This document shows positions 44,569-53,667 of a DNA stretch of 64,000 bases, piece by piece (position 1 is the first letter of the stretch; each line of letters begins with the position of its first letter). Below the pieces are notes generated by a model, which was not told where the DNA came from, did not search any database, and was given only the letters and a program-made list of their open reading frames with translations. Source of the DNA: Rhodanobacter sp. C06. Its GTDB lineage: Bacteria; Pseudomonadota; Gammaproteobacteria; Xanthomonadales; Rhodanobacteraceae. Position numbers and translations under genes: made by a program. The stretch is taken from positions 62,001-126,000 of the forward strand of contig NZ_MUNP01000043.1 in NCBI RefSeq assembly GCF_002001105.1. Direction: 5' to 3'.

Positions 44569-45984
44569 TCAGCCGCGCTTGAGCAACACGTCCAGCATGC
44601 GCCGGAAACGCGCTCCGTAGGGCGGGTTGAGCAGGCCGGCGCCGTTCCAGCGCGCCTGGCGGAACACCGGCTTCAGGTGCGAGAAGGTGCGGAAGCCCGC
44701 CTCGCCGTGGTAGCCGCCCATGCCGGAGGCACCCACGCCGCCGAACGGCAGCCCGTGCTGGGCGATGTGGTACAGCGTGTCGTTGACGCTGACGCCGCCG
44801 GCGTGCGTGTGCGCCAGCACGCGCTCGATCAGCGCGGAGTCGGTCTCGAACAGGTACAGCGCCAGCGGATGCGCGCGGGCGGCGACGTAGGCGATCGCCT
44901 CGTCCAGCGTGTCGTAGGGCACGACCGGCAGCAGCGGGCCGAAGATTTCCTCGCGCATCACCGCCATGTCATCGTGCACGTTCGTCAGCAGCACAGGCGG
45001 CAGCAGGCGGCGGGTGGGATCGGGCGCGGCGTCACTGAGCGCTTCGACCGTGGCGCCGGCTGCATGCGCCTCGTCGCGCAGCACCGACAGTCGCGCGTAG
45101 TGGCGGTCGGTGGCGATGCTGGCGTATTGCGGGTTGCGCGCGAGGTCGGGATACAGCCGCGCCGTCGCCGCACGCGCCGCGTCGATGAATTCGCCCATGC
45201 GCGCGCGCGGCAGCAGCACGTAGTCGGGGGCGATGCAGGTCTGCCCCGCGTTGACCAGCTTGCCGAACATGATGCGTTCGGCCGCGTGTTCCAGCCGCGC
45301 GCCGGGGCCGACGATGGCGGGCGACTTGCCGCCCAGCTCCAGCGTGACCGGGGTGAGGTTGGCCGCGGCCGCACGCATCACGTGGTGGCCTACCGCGGTG
45401 GAGCCGGTGAACAGCAGGTGGTCGAACGGCAGTGCGGCGAAGGCTTGGCCCACGGCGGCGTCGCCGTTCGCCACCACCACTTCCTCCGGCTCGAAGTGCC
45501 TGGCGACCAGTGCGGCGAACAGTGTGGAGAAGTGCGGCGTGTACTCGCTCATCTTCAGCATCACGCGGTTGCCGGCGGCGAGCGCGTCGACCAGCGGCCC
45601 CACCGCGAGGTAGAGCGGGTAGTTCCACGGCACGATGATGCCGACCACGCCCAGCGGCTGCGGGCGCAGTTCCGTGCGCGCGGGCAGGAACAGCAGGTCG
45701 GCGCGGCGCCGCTTCGGCCGCATCCAGCGCCGGCCGTGGCGCAAGGCGTGGCGCACCGCCGACAGGCTGGGAAAGATCTCCAGCAGCTCGGTTTCCTCGG
45801 TGGGGCGGTTGCCGAAGTCCGCGTGGATCGCCGCGGCGATCTCCACGCGGTGCGCCTGCAGCAGCTGTCCCAGCGCGTGCAGGCGGGTCGCGCGGACGGC
45901 CCAGTCCGGCAGCGGATCGCGCGCATGGGCGTCGCGCATCCGTTGCAGGCCGGTGGGGAGGCTCGTGGCGGCGGGGGTATCCAT
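44569..45984 (-). CDS. Coniferyl-aldehyde-type NAD(P)-dependent aldehyde dehydrogenase
   Basis: 471 residues, the short ALDH class that lacks the N-terminal extension, as in coniferyl aldehyde dehydrogenase. V-P-W-N-Y-P-L (Asn121 oxyanion), Glu216 in L-E-L-G-G-K-S-P and catalytic Cys250 in A-G-Q-T-C-I-A-P-D are present. It ends with a helical, basic C-terminus (F-R-R-M-L-D-V-L-L-K-R-G). It oxidises aromatic or fatty aldehydes to acids. It follows the TonB receptor gene by 3 bases, so it is the last gene of that operon. The real substrate is inferred only. Confidence 0.9.
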   Translation of the reverse strand: MDTPAATSLPTGLQRMRDAHARDPLPDWAVRATRLHALGQLLQAHRVEIAAAIHADFGNRPTEETELLEIFPSLSAVRHALRHGRRWMRPKRRRADLLFLPARTELRPQPLGVVGIIVPWNYPLYLAVGPLVDALAAGNRVMLKMSEYTPHFSTLFAALVARHFEPEEVVVANGDAAVGQAFAALPFDHLLFTGSTAVGHHVMRAAAANLTPVTLELGGKSPAIVGPGARLEHAAERIMFGKLVNAGQTCIAPDYVLLPRARMGEFIDAARAATARLYPDLARNPQYASIATDRHYARLSVLRDEAHAAGATVEALSDAAPDPTRRLLPPVLLTNVHDDMAVMREEIFGPLLPVVPYDTLDEAIAYVAARAHPLALYLFETDSALIERVLAHTHAGGVSVNDTLYHIAQHGLPFGGVGASGMGGYHGEAGFRTFSHLKPVFRQARWNGAGLLNPPYGARFRRMLDVLLKRG

Positions 45985-45987
45985 CGG

Positions 45988-48456
45988 TCAGAACTTTGCG
46001 TGCAGTTCCACGCCCCAGGTGCGCGGCGGCAGGATGTTGGCGTAGGGCGTGCCGAACACCTGCCCGGCGGTATTGTCCACGCCGGACACGTAGCGATGGT
46101 TGAACAGGTTGCTGGCGAACACCGCCACGCCCCAGCGGTCATGCGCCGCGTCCCAGCCCAGCCGCACGTCGGTACGGTTCTGCGCGGTTCCCAAGGAGAA
46201 GTTGGGGCTCATCTGGCAGGTGCCCTGCGATTGCGACCCGGCGTTGCAGCGCGTCTTCGAGCGGTAGCCGTAGGTCCAGTTGAAGCTCACGTCGCCGTTG
46301 GCCACGTCGTGCCAAGTATAGCTGGCGTGGGCGGCGAAGGAATATTTCGGCACGCCGGTGGGCTGGCCGCTGACGTCGATGCCGTTCTGCACGGTGTTGA
46401 GATAGGTCTGGTCGATGTAGGCGGCGTTGAAACCGATCTGCAGTGCATCGATCGGTTGCCATTGCAGTTCCAGCTCCGCGCCGGTGGCCTGCTCGTTGCT
46501 GCTGCTGATGCCGTAGTGCGGGATGGTGGTGTCGGTCAGCAGGATCAGGCTCTGCTGGTTGAGATACCGGTAGTGGTAGACCGAGCCGTTGAGCAGCAGG
46601 TTCGCTTCCGGGAACAGCGTCTTCACCCCCGCCTCGTAGTTCCACACCGTTTCGGGCGCATAGGTCGAATTGAACTGCTGGAAGCCGAAGCCGCCGGCCT
46701 GGTAGCCCTTGGCCACGGAGACATAGCCCATGATGTTGGGCGTGAACTTGTAGTCGATCACCGCGCGCGGGCTGACGTCGGTCCAGCTGCGATCGGCGTT
46801 CACCAGCACGCCCACCGGCGAGCCGCTGCCCTGGGTGAAGATGACGTTCTGGCCGAACATGGCCAGCGCGTATTGCGCCTGGGGCGGCAGCATCGCGGTA
46901 ATGCCGGCGTTGTTCAGCGCCAGCACGGTGTCGTCGAACTGCGGCGCCTCGCGCGGCGGGTTGTACCAGCTGAAACTCTTCTGGTCGTGGGTGAAGCGCA
47001 CGCCGGTGGTGAGGTTGAGGCGGTCGGTGAGGTGCCAGATCACGTCGCCGTACACTGCCCACGACTTGTAGTTCTCGACGTTCAGGATGTGCTCGCGCCA
47101 CATGTCGCCGAGCAAGGTGTAGGGCACGCCCATCGCGGCAAGCCCGTTGCTGATGTCGGTGAGCGGGGTGCCGGCGCCCAGCACGTTTTGCGCCAGGGTG
47201 TCGAGGCTGTCGGTAGTGACGCCGGCCTCGCTGGTCTGGCGCCCCTGCTCGCTGTACCAGCTGGTGCCGGCCACCCAGTCGATCAGGCTGGTGTTGCCGC
47301 TCAGCTTGAACTCCTGGTACCAGCTGTTGTTGTGCTCGTAATTGCCGGTTTCGAGGTAGTCGACGACGTGGTTGGTGCCGTCATAGTCGCCCAGGTTCGT
47401 CGTGTCGAAGTTGCGCCACGCGGTGGTGGAGGTGAGGCTGCCCCAGCCGAAGCTGTGGTCGATGGTGAGCGTGCTGCCGTCGAAACGCCGCTTCTCGATG
47501 GCGTTCACCGTATCGTTGTACAGCGGCGCATGCAGCGGATTCAGGTACGTGGCCGGATCGGCCGGAAAGGGTGCGCGCTGGTTGGTGTCGCTGGTCAGCG
47601 GAATCAGGCCGAACGCGGGATGCGGCGGCTGCTTGAGCTGCTCGTGGTCCCAGGACAGCAGCACGCGGGTGTCCGGCGTGAGGTTCCAGCGGTAGACCAC
47701 GCGCGTGCCCCAGTCGTCGTTGACGCCGTAGTGCTTGCCGGTGGCGGCGTCCTTCACCCAGCCGTCGCTCTGGTTGTCCATCACGCTGACGCGCACCGCC
47801 GCGTCCTGGCTGAGCGGGATGTTGACCAGCGCGTTGCCGTAGCGCTCGCCGTAGTTGCCGAAGCGCAGCTTGCCCTTGGCCTCGAAATGGTCGCTGGGCT
47901 CGTTGGTGACAACGGAAATGGCGCCACCCGCCGCGTTGCGGCCGAACAAAGTGCCCTGCGGGCCCTTCAGCACTTCGATGCGCTTGATGTCGTTGAAGGC
48001 GAGCAGTGCGCCGCCGGTGCTTCCGGCGTAGACGCCGTCGATATATATGCCTACCGGTTGGTCCACGCCCATGCCGAAATTGCCGGAGGACTGCACGCCG
48101 CGCAATTCGAACGAGGGTTGGGTGGGCTGGGTGGAGCCCACCACCAGGCCGGGCACGAAGATGTCGATCTTGCTGATGTCGGTGGCGGCCAGCGTGTCGA
48201 CCTGCTTCGCCGAGACGATCTGCAGCGCGATCGGCACGTCCTGCACTTCCTGGGTGCGGCTCTGCGCGGTGACGGTGACGGCGCCGAGCTGCTTGGCCTT
48301 GGCCTCGTCGGTTTTCGCGACCGGCTTGGCCGGCGCGCTCGACGGCGTGGTGTCCTGCGCGGCCAGCGCGGGCAGCGGCGCGCACAGCAGCAGCAGGGCG
48401 CCGCCGTGCAGCACTTGGCGCAGGCAGGCGGACAGTGGTCGTTGGCGCATCGTCAT
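45988..48456 (-). CDS. TonB-dependent receptor of the beta-helix/cytochrome operon
   Basis: 822 residues: signal peptide (to L-P-A-L-A-A), TonB-box-like L-G-A-V-T-V-T-A, plug domain with I-E-V-L-K-G-P-Q-G-T-L-F-G-R-N-A-A-G-G-A, and an outer-membrane barrel ending T-W-G-V-E-L-H-A-K-F. The sequence is the FepA/sterol-like group of xanthomonad and sphingomonad receptors. AGGGGAGAACC lies 3 bases before ATG 48456. Lies 78 bases after the cytochrome gene and 3 bases before the aldehyde dehydrogenase, so all four genes are likely one transcript. Confidence 0.92.
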   Translation of the reverse strand: MTMRQRPLSACLRQVLHGGALLLLCAPLPALAAQDTTPSSAPAKPVAKTDEAKAKQLGAVTVTAQSRTQEVQDVPIALQIVSAKQVDTLAATDISKIDIFVPGLVVGSTQPTQPSFELRGVQSSGNFGMGVDQPVGIYIDGVYAGSTGGALLAFNDIKRIEVLKGPQGTLFGRNAAGGAISVVTNEPSDHFEAKGKLRFGNYGERYGNALVNIPLSQDAAVRVSVMDNQSDGWVKDAATGKHYGVNDDWGTRVVYRWNLTPDTRVLLSWDHEQLKQPPHPAFGLIPLTSDTNQRAPFPADPATYLNPLHAPLYNDTVNAIEKRRFDGSTLTIDHSFGWGSLTSTTAWRNFDTTNLGDYDGTNHVVDYLETGNYEHNNSWYQEFKLSGNTSLIDWVAGTSWYSEQGRQTSEAGVTTDSLDTLAQNVLGAGTPLTDISNGLAAMGVPYTLLGDMWREHILNVENYKSWAVYGDVIWHLTDRLNLTTGVRFTHDQKSFSWYNPPREAPQFDDTVLALNNAGITAMLPPQAQYALAMFGQNVIFTQGSGSPVGVLVNADRSWTDVSPRAVIDYKFTPNIMGYVSVAKGYQAGGFGFQQFNSTYAPETVWNYEAGVKTLFPEANLLLNGSVYHYRYLNQQSLILLTDTTIPHYGISSSNEQATGAELELQWQPIDALQIGFNAAYIDQTYLNTVQNGIDVSGQPTGVPKYSFAAHASYTWHDVANGDVSFNWTYGYRSKTRCNAGSQSQGTCQMSPNFSLGTAQNRTDVRLGWDAAHDRWGVAVFASNLFNHRYVSGVDNTAGQVFGTPYANILPPRTWGVELHAKF

Positions 48457-48534
48457 CCCGGTTCTCCCCTTGCATCGTCACGCGTGGCGCGCAGCCGCGC
48501 CGGAGTCAACATTCGTGTCGTGGTGTGGCGGTGT

Positions 48535-49680
48535 TCAATGCACGATGTCGCAGTTGCCCTTCAGCGAAAGGATCCAGGCGCGGATCAGCGCCTCGCCCTC
48601 GCGGTCCACCGTGCTGCGACCGATCTCCGGCATCATCACGCCGGGCCGGGTGGAGGCCATGCGGTACATCAGGATCGATTCGTCGGGCTTGCCGGGCACG
48701 ATGTCGAACAGGCGGCCGCCGGTGGCGGGGCCGGCCGCCTCGGGCGACTTGCACAGGCCGAGGCGGTGGTCTTCCGGCGTATCGGGGCCGAGCGAGAAAC
48801 CGGTGACGCTGGCCACGCCGTTCGGGTTGTGGCACATCGCGCAGTTGATATCGAGGTAAGCCCGTGCGCGCGCGTCGAGCGAGGCGGAAGGGTCGCGCCA
48901 ATTGGCGTCGCGTGGCACGTCCTTCAGTGCGGGCAGGCCCATCAGGTAGCCCATCGCGACCAAGTGCTCAAGCTGGTTCTGCCGGCCGCTGCCGTAGTCG
49001 TAGTCGCGGTTGAGGTGGCGCGCCTTCGGGCCGATCGGCTGGATGTGCCGGCTGAGCATGTCGGCCTCGTGGCAGGTGACGCACTGGCCCTCGTCCGGCA
49101 CCACGTAGTTGAAGTCCTCGCGTCCGCCCTGGGCGTCGACCAGGGTCAGCGCCTGCACGTCGCCGGTGCGCGCCAGGCTGGCTTCGGTCTGCGCCTCGTT
49201 CCACACGTAGGTGAACGGCGTCCAGCCTTCCTTGCGGCGCACCAGCAGGCGCGTCTCGACCATGTGCACGCTGGCAAGGTCCAGGCCCTGGCCGGCGAAG
49301 TCGCCGGCGTAGTCCAGCGTGCGCGCCACGTCGCTGAACTTGCCGTCGGCAGCGCGCGGGTAATAGAAGGTCTTGCTGATGATGGTGCCGACCGGGAAAT
49401 CGAGCGGTCCTTTCGCCGTGTATTTCGCCGATTCGCCTTTCGGCATCCAGATCGTGCGCAGCTTGTGCACGTAGTCGGTGAACAGGTGCGAGTTGAGGCT
49501 GTACGGCACCACGCCGGCGTTGAGCTCGAGCTTGCCGTCGCGCGCCTCGACCACGTGCCAGTCGCTGAGCATGGCCGGGCGGCCGTCGGCGTGGAACGCC
49601 ACCGCCGGCATCGCGCGGTGGCAGCCGGCCAGCAGCAACAGCGCGGCCGGCAACAGGTAGCGGAAGAACTTCACCGGCAT
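48535..49680 (-). CDS. SO2930-family diheme c-type cytochrome lipoprotein (TIGR03806-like)
   Basis: 381 residues. Lipoprotein signal with lipobox L-A-G-C (Cys20). Two c-type heme sites: C-V-T-C-H (200-204) and C-A-M-C-H (280-284). The region before the first heme (S-D-W-H-V-V-E, V-P-Y-S-L-N-S-H-L-F-T-D-Y, D-F-P-V-G-T-I-I-S-K-T-F-Y-Y-P) is typical of the uncharacterised family that regularly pairs with a parallel beta-helix protein. Four bases separate it from that partner upstream. Probably membrane-anchored in the periplasm and passing electrons from an oxidation. The substrate is unknown. Confidence 0.87.
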   Translation of the reverse strand: MPVKFFRYLLPAALLLLAGCHRAMPAVAFHADGRPAMLSDWHVVEARDGKLELNAGVVPYSLNSHLFTDYVHKLRTIWMPKGESAKYTAKGPLDFPVGTIISKTFYYPRAADGKFSDVARTLDYAGDFAGQGLDLASVHMVETRLLVRRKEGWTPFTYVWNEAQTEASLARTGDVQALTLVDAQGGREDFNYVVPDEGQCVTCHEADMLSRHIQPIGPKARHLNRDYDYGSGRQNQLEHLVAMGYLMGLPALKDVPRDANWRDPSASLDARARAYLDINCAMCHNPNGVASVTGFSLGPDTPEDHRLGLCKSPEAAGPATGGRLFDIVPGKPDESILMYRMASTRPGVMMPEIGRSTVDREGEALIRAWILSLKGNCDIVH

Positions 49681-49684
49681 GCGC

Positions 49685-50920
49685 TCAGACCTTCGGCTCG
49701 GGGTTCAGCACCACCGCCGGCAACTTCGGCAGCGTGCACTGGAACGGCTTCATGTCGGTGTCGGGATGCTTGTAGCCGTTCGGGCCGTCGGCATTCACCA
49801 CGCCGCTGACGTCCTGGATGCAGATGCGGTCCTCCGGTGGCAGTTCCTTGCCCTTGAACTTGGGATCGCTGTAGCCGTCCCACAGCACGTCGGGAAAGTG
49901 GCCGGAGAGGCCGAACAGCGCGGTCTTCAGCGCCTTGAATTCCAGCCCGCTGGGCGAGTCGCCGCCGCCCTTCAAACGATTGCCGTAGACGAAGATGCCC
50001 TTCGGATACGGGTCGTAGTTGGGTGCCACGCCGGTCTTGCTGGCGTAGTTGGTGGAATAGAAGCTGGAGATGATGATGTTCGCCGTCTTGTTGTCGGCGA
50101 TGTCGTTGTCGAAGATCTCCACCTTCGGGTTGGAGTTCACCACGATGCCCGAGCCGGCCGGCACGCTGGCCACCGCCGAGCCGTTCGCCGCGAAGTTGTC
50201 GTGGTTGTTGGCGGTCACCGTGTTCTTGAACACGCGGGTGGAATGGCCGTCCATCAGCAGGTCGGGCATGTTGAAGATCAGGATGCCGCCGGAGTTGTCG
50301 GTGGCGGTGTTGCCGTAGACGTCGGCGTCCACCGTGTTCTCGATCTCGATGCCGGCCACGTTGCCGTGCACCTTGTTGTTGCGCACGATCACGTTGGTGG
50401 ACTGGCCGACGTAGATGCCGGAGTCGGAGGCGCCGATCGCCTCGGAATCCTCGATCAGCGTGTTCTGCGTCTTCACCGGGTAGATGCCGTAGGGGCCGTT
50501 GCTGGTCTTCGAACCGTCGGTCCACTGCGTGCGTACGCCGTGGATGGTGATGTTCTTGCCGTGGTTGATCTTCAGCGCATCGCCCTTGGTGTCCTCGATC
50601 GTGAGGTTCTCGATGGTGAAGTCGTTCGCGTTAACCAGCAGGCCCTCGGGGCCGACCACCTGGCCCTTGAACGAGAGCACGGTCTGGTCCATGCCGGCAC
50701 CCTTGATGGTGACGCCGTCGGTGCGCAGGCTGAGCCCGCGTCTGAGGTGATAGTGGCCGGCGGGAATCTCGATCACGCTGCCGGGCTTGGCGTCCAGCAA
50801 CTGTTCCTGCAGCTTCGCCTCGAAGCCAGCGTCGGTCTGGTTCTGCGGCGCGGGGGCCTGCTGGCTGTTGCAGCCGGCGAGCGCGGCGGCGAAGGCCACG
50901 GCAATGAGCGTCTTGCGCAT
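49685..50920 (-). CDS. Parallel beta-helix repeat lipoprotein (TIGR03805-like)
   Basis: 411 residues from ATG 50920 (GGGGAG 7 bases upstream). Lipobox L-A-G-C (Cys15) after a short signal. Residues about 45-330 are right-handed parallel beta-helix coils rich in N-x-I and G-I-x-V repeats (for example I-E-N-L-T-I-E-D, V-I-V-R-N-N-K-V-H-G, V-F-K-N-T-V-T-A-N-N), as in pectate-lyase-like folds. Known to occur in two-gene pairs with the diheme protein family encoded next; the function of the pair is undescribed. First gene of the operon, downstream of the AraC-type regulator. Confidence 0.87.
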   Translation of the reverse strand: MRKTLIAVAFAAALAGCNSQQAPAPQNQTDAGFEAKLQEQLLDAKPGSVIEIPAGHYHLRRGLSLRTDGVTIKGAGMDQTVLSFKGQVVGPEGLLVNANDFTIENLTIEDTKGDALKINHGKNITIHGVRTQWTDGSKTSNGPYGIYPVKTQNTLIEDSEAIGASDSGIYVGQSTNVIVRNNKVHGNVAGIEIENTVDADVYGNTATDNSGGILIFNMPDLLMDGHSTRVFKNTVTANNHDNFAANGSAVASVPAGSGIVVNSNPKVEIFDNDIADNKTANIIISSFYSTNYASKTGVAPNYDPYPKGIFVYGNRLKGGGDSPSGLEFKALKTALFGLSGHFPDVLWDGYSDPKFKGKELPPEDRICIQDVSGVVNADGPNGYKHPDTDMKPFQCTLPKLPAVVLNPEPKV

Positions 50921-51044
50921 GATCGTTGAACTCCCCATTCGAACGGCGGTGCGGATGGCACCACTGTCGCCCAAGGTGACGCCGCGGGGGAGGGCAAAAC
51001 GGTCAACTGGCGGGGGGCAAAGCGGCCAGTGTGCGAAGATTTCC

Positions 51045-51121
51045 GTAGGAGCGCACCCCGTGCGCGAATGCTTTTGCTTCGATCAAGGTACGAAGCATTC
51101 GCGCACAGGGTGCGCTCCTGC
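51045..51121. repeat. REP-like palindrome, family B
   Basis: Arms GTAGGAGCGCACCCCGTGCG... and the complement of GCAGGAGCGCACCCTGTGCG... pair over about 27 bases with one C/T difference, around a loop of about 20 bases. It differs from family A at 12487 after the shared GTAGGAGCG. It lies between the AraC stop and the beta-helix promoter, and so separates the two units. Confidence 0.75.
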
Positions 51122-51127
51122 GGCGCC

Positions 51128-52222
51128 TCAAGCTGCGGCGCGCCGCGCCTCCTGCGGCGCCATGCCGGTCCAGCGCTTGAACGCGCGGCGGAACTCGCGC
51201 GGGTCGCTGTAGCCGACCTCGCCACCGATCTCGGCCACGCTCAGCGCACCGGCCTGCAGCAGCTGCAGCGCGCGCTCGGCGCGCACGCGGTCGTGGATCT
51301 CGCGGAACACGCGGCCACTCTCGGTGAGTCGCCGGCGCAGCGAACGCTCGCTGAGGTTGAGCGTGCGTGCCACGTCGGTGAGCGTGGGTTGCTGGCGCAA
51401 CCGGCTGCGCAGCAGGCGTTCCACCGCGGCGACGATTTCCTGGTGCGGCTCGCCGCCGTCCGCGGTGCGCTGCTGCGCGCACAGCGCCAGCGCCTGCTGC
51501 GCGGTGAGCGGGTTGTAGCCTGGCAACGGATGGGCCAGCCAGCGCGTTTCGATCAGCAAGCGGCAACGCGGCGCGTCGAAGCGCAGCTCGCAGCCGAACA
51601 GTTGTGCATACTCGTCGGCATGCTGCGGACGCGGGTAGGCCAGTTCCACGCGCAGCGGGCGCAACCCGGCGCCAACCAGCTCGCGCGCGATCATTGTCGA
51701 GCTGGCGAACAACTCCTCGCAGAAGAACGGCAGCAGGCTGGCGTCGTCGAACAGCGGCAGCGCGACCATCGCCACGGCGTGCTCGTCGACCGCTTCGAAG
51801 GAGAGATCGAGCAGGCAGCCGCAGATCTTGTGGTGGGCGATGCCGGCCAGCATCGCCTCGCCGAAGGTGCGCGAGGTCATCATCGCCAGGCCCAGCAGGC
51901 CGAAGCCGCCGATGCTGCCTTCGCGGCCGATGCGCAGACCCGCGTCGCCAACACCTGCGGCCGCCAGCGCGACAAGCGCGCGATGCACGAACAGGCTGGC
52001 CTGACGATAGGAGACGCGCAGCGCGGGGTCGGCGATCTGCGCGCGGTTGAGTCCCAGCCCGGCAAACCACGACCGGCTGTCCACGCCGCAGCCATCCGCC
52101 AGCTGCACCAGGTAGAGCAGCTTGTTGGTGGGGAATTCCGCCGCGGTATAGCGCGGATCTTCCGTCGCCGGCGTGGCGTGTGCGTGGGAATGGAAGCCGA
52201 TCATGCCGGCAGGGCGTGCCAT
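51128..52222 (-). CDS. AraC-family transcriptional regulator (OruR/AlkR-like N-terminal domain)
   Basis: 364 residues. The N-terminal part (about 30-230) resembles the arabinose-binding-like domain of the OruR/ArgR-type AraC regulators, with S-Y-R-Q-A-S-L-F-V and F-G-L-L-G-L-A-M-M-T-S. The C-terminal double helix-turn-helix includes T-L-T-D-V-A-R-T-L-N-L-S-E-R-S-L-R-R-R-L and S-V-A-E-I-G-G-E-V-G-Y-S-D-P-R-E-F-R-R-A-F-K-R-W-T-G. Relatives often control catabolism of hydrophobic or aromatic compounds. ATG 52222 chosen (CGGAG upstream); ATG 52204 possible. Likely regulator of the beta-helix/cytochrome/receptor operon. Confidence 0.88.
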   Translation of the reverse strand: MARPAGMIGFHSHAHATPATEDPRYTAAEFPTNKLLYLVQLADGCGVDSRSWFAGLGLNRAQIADPALRVSYRQASLFVHRALVALAAAGVGDAGLRIGREGSIGGFGLLGLAMMTSRTFGEAMLAGIAHHKICGCLLDLSFEAVDEHAVAMVALPLFDDASLLPFFCEELFASSTMIARELVGAGLRPLRVELAYPRPQHADEYAQLFGCELRFDAPRCRLLIETRWLAHPLPGYNPLTAQQALALCAQQRTADGGEPHQEIVAAVERLLRSRLRQQPTLTDVARTLNLSERSLRRRLTESGRVFREIHDRVRAERALQLLQAGALSVAEIGGEVGYSDPREFRRAFKRWTGMAPQEARRAAA

Positions 52223-52365
52223 GGTGCCGATGCTCCGACGCAGGCAGGCCGAAAGCGGCCTGCAGTCCGGACTTTCTAGCACGCCTGCGCCGCCGGCTGC
52301 TTGTGCATTGCGCAAGCAGCCGGCCGAAACGTCGCCTTCCGGTCAGTCACCAGTAGGCGCAGGGC

Positions 52366-53112
52366 TCAGCGCAAGCCGCCGCTGGCGTAGAGCTTCTCGC
52401 CGGTCAGCCAGCCGGCATCGTCGGAGGCCAGGAAGACGGCGATGGACGCGATGTCCTGCGGCTGGCCGATGCGGCCCAGCGGCGTCTCAGCCGCGGCATG
52501 GGTGTGGAAGTCGGAGCCGATGAAGCCGGCGCTGTGGGTGCCCTCCGTTTCCACCAGTCCCGGGTTCAGCGCGTTGACGCGGATGCCGCGCGGGCCCAGT
52601 TCGCGGGCGAGCGCGCCGGTGATGCCCTCCACCGCAGACTTGGTGGCGGTGTATACCGCCGAGGCCGGCGGCGTGATGCGGCTGACCAGCGAGCCGATGT
52701 TGATGATGCTGCCGCCTTGGCCGAGGTGCTTCGCCGCGGCCTGCGTGGTCAGCAGCAGGCCCAGCACGTTGACGTCGAACTGCTTGCGGTAATGCTCTTC
52801 GGTGATCGCCTCGATCGGCGCGAACTCGTAGACGCCCGAGTTGTTGACCAGGATGTCGAGGCCGCCGAAATGTTCGACCGTCCGGGCGACGATGGACTGC
52901 GCCTCGGCGGCGTCGGCGACGCTGCCCTGCACGGCGAACGCCTTGCCGCCGGCCTCGGTGATCTCGGCCACCACGGCGTCGGCGCCGGCCTTGCTGGACG
53001 CGTAGTTCACCGCGACGGCGGCGCCTTCGGCGGCGAGCGCCTTGGCGATGGCCGCGCCGATGCCCTTGGATGCGCCCGTGACGAGGGCGGTCTTGCCTTG
53101 CAGCTTGTTCAT
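52366..53112 (-). CDS. Short-chain dehydrogenase/reductase (SDR) family oxidoreductase
   Basis: 248 residues, classical SDR. NAD(P) motif T-G-A-S-K-G-I-G (12-19), N-N-S-G (90-93 region), catalytic Ser141, Tyr154 and Lys158 (Y-T-A-T-K), and P-G-L-V-E-T-E. It ends A-S-G-G-L-R, as in FabG-like glucose/3-oxoacyl reductases. Cytosolic; the substrate is unknown. Divergent from a small winged-helix regulator gene with a palindrome over its probable promoter. Confidence 0.92.
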   Translation of the reverse strand: MNKLQGKTALVTGASKGIGAAIAKALAAEGAAVAVNYASSKAGADAVVAEITEAGGKAFAVQGSVADAAEAQSIVARTVEHFGGLDILVNNSGVYEFAPIEAITEEHYRKQFDVNVLGLLLTTQAAAKHLGQGGSIINIGSLVSRITPPASAVYTATKSAVEGITGALARELGPRGIRVNALNPGLVETEGTHSAGFIGSDFHTHAAAETPLGRIGQPQDIASIAVFLASDDAGWLTGEKLYASGGLR

Positions 53113-53160
53113 GAGTGGATTCCTGCGGGTGCGGGGTGGGTGACGGGTTCGTTGATGCCG

Positions 53161-53196
53161 TAGTTCAAGATATACGAACTATGGAACAATCGTCAA
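53161..53196 (-). promoter_or_regulatory. SDR promoter with overlapping palindromic operator
   Basis: On the minus strand TTGACG (53191-53196) and TATATC (53169-53174) are 16 bases apart and suit a sigma-70 promoter for the SDR gene. The palindrome TAGTTC-N9-GAACTA (53161-53181) covers the -10 element, so a bound repressor would block it. The winged-helix protein encoded divergently is the obvious candidate. Confidence 0.55.
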
Positions 53197-53216
53197 GGGG
53201 CGACTAGAATGCCGTC

Positions 53217-53618
53217 ATGCGCCCACTGTTCCATCCCTCGATCGACGACGTCACCGTGGAGGGCATCCTCCACGCGCTGTCCGACCCCGTGCGTGCGTCC
53301 ATCTACGCCAGGCTGGCGGGGCTGGACTGCGCCGCGACCTGCACCGCGTTGCAGCAGGCCGGCGACCGCACCATTCCCAAATCCTCGTTGTCGCAGCACT
53401 TCCGCGTCCTGCGCGAGGCGGGCCTGGTCCGCAGCGAGCGTGCCGGCGTGGAAATGCACAACACCACGCGTTGCGCGGAGATCGAGCAGCGCTTCCCCGG
53501 CCTGATTCCCGCCATTCTCAACGCGCACCGCGTGCAGGCGGCGGATGCGCTGCCTTCCCGTACGCCGGGCCGCAGGACGGCGACGGCTGTCGTCAGGAAG
53601 AAGGCAAAAGGGCGCTGA
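53217..53618 (+). CDS. ArsR-type winged-helix transcriptional regulator
   Basis: 133 residues. ArsR-like fold: H-A-L-S-D-P-V-R-A-S-I-Y-A-R-L (about 19-33), recognition helix P-K-S-S-L-S-Q-H-F-R-V-L-R-E-A-G-L-V and a beta wing R-S-E-R-A-G-V-E-M-H-N. The C-terminal tail is basic (V-V-R-K-K-A-K-G-R). No metal-binding cysteine motif of ArsR/SmtB is apparent. Divergent from the SDR gene, which it probably represses. Confidence 0.85.
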   Translation: MRPLFHPSIDDVTVEGILHALSDPVRASIYARLAGLDCAATCTALQQAGDRTIPKSSLSQHFRVLREAGLVRSERAGVEMHNTTRCAEIEQRFPGLIPAILNAHRVQAADALPSRTPGRRTATAVVRKKAKGR

Positions 53619-53667
53619 AGCTCGGCTTCCAGTCCCCGCAGGCCATGCCGGGACGCGTAATCGAGTC

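Noticed and set aside
44452-49809. A 1785-codon open frame on the plus strand
   Set aside because: It is antisense to the aldehyde dehydrogenase, TonB receptor and diheme cytochrome genes, which all have clear family motifs. Long antisense frames are expected in GC-rich DNA; its translation is low-complexity Arg/Ala/Val/Gly sequence.
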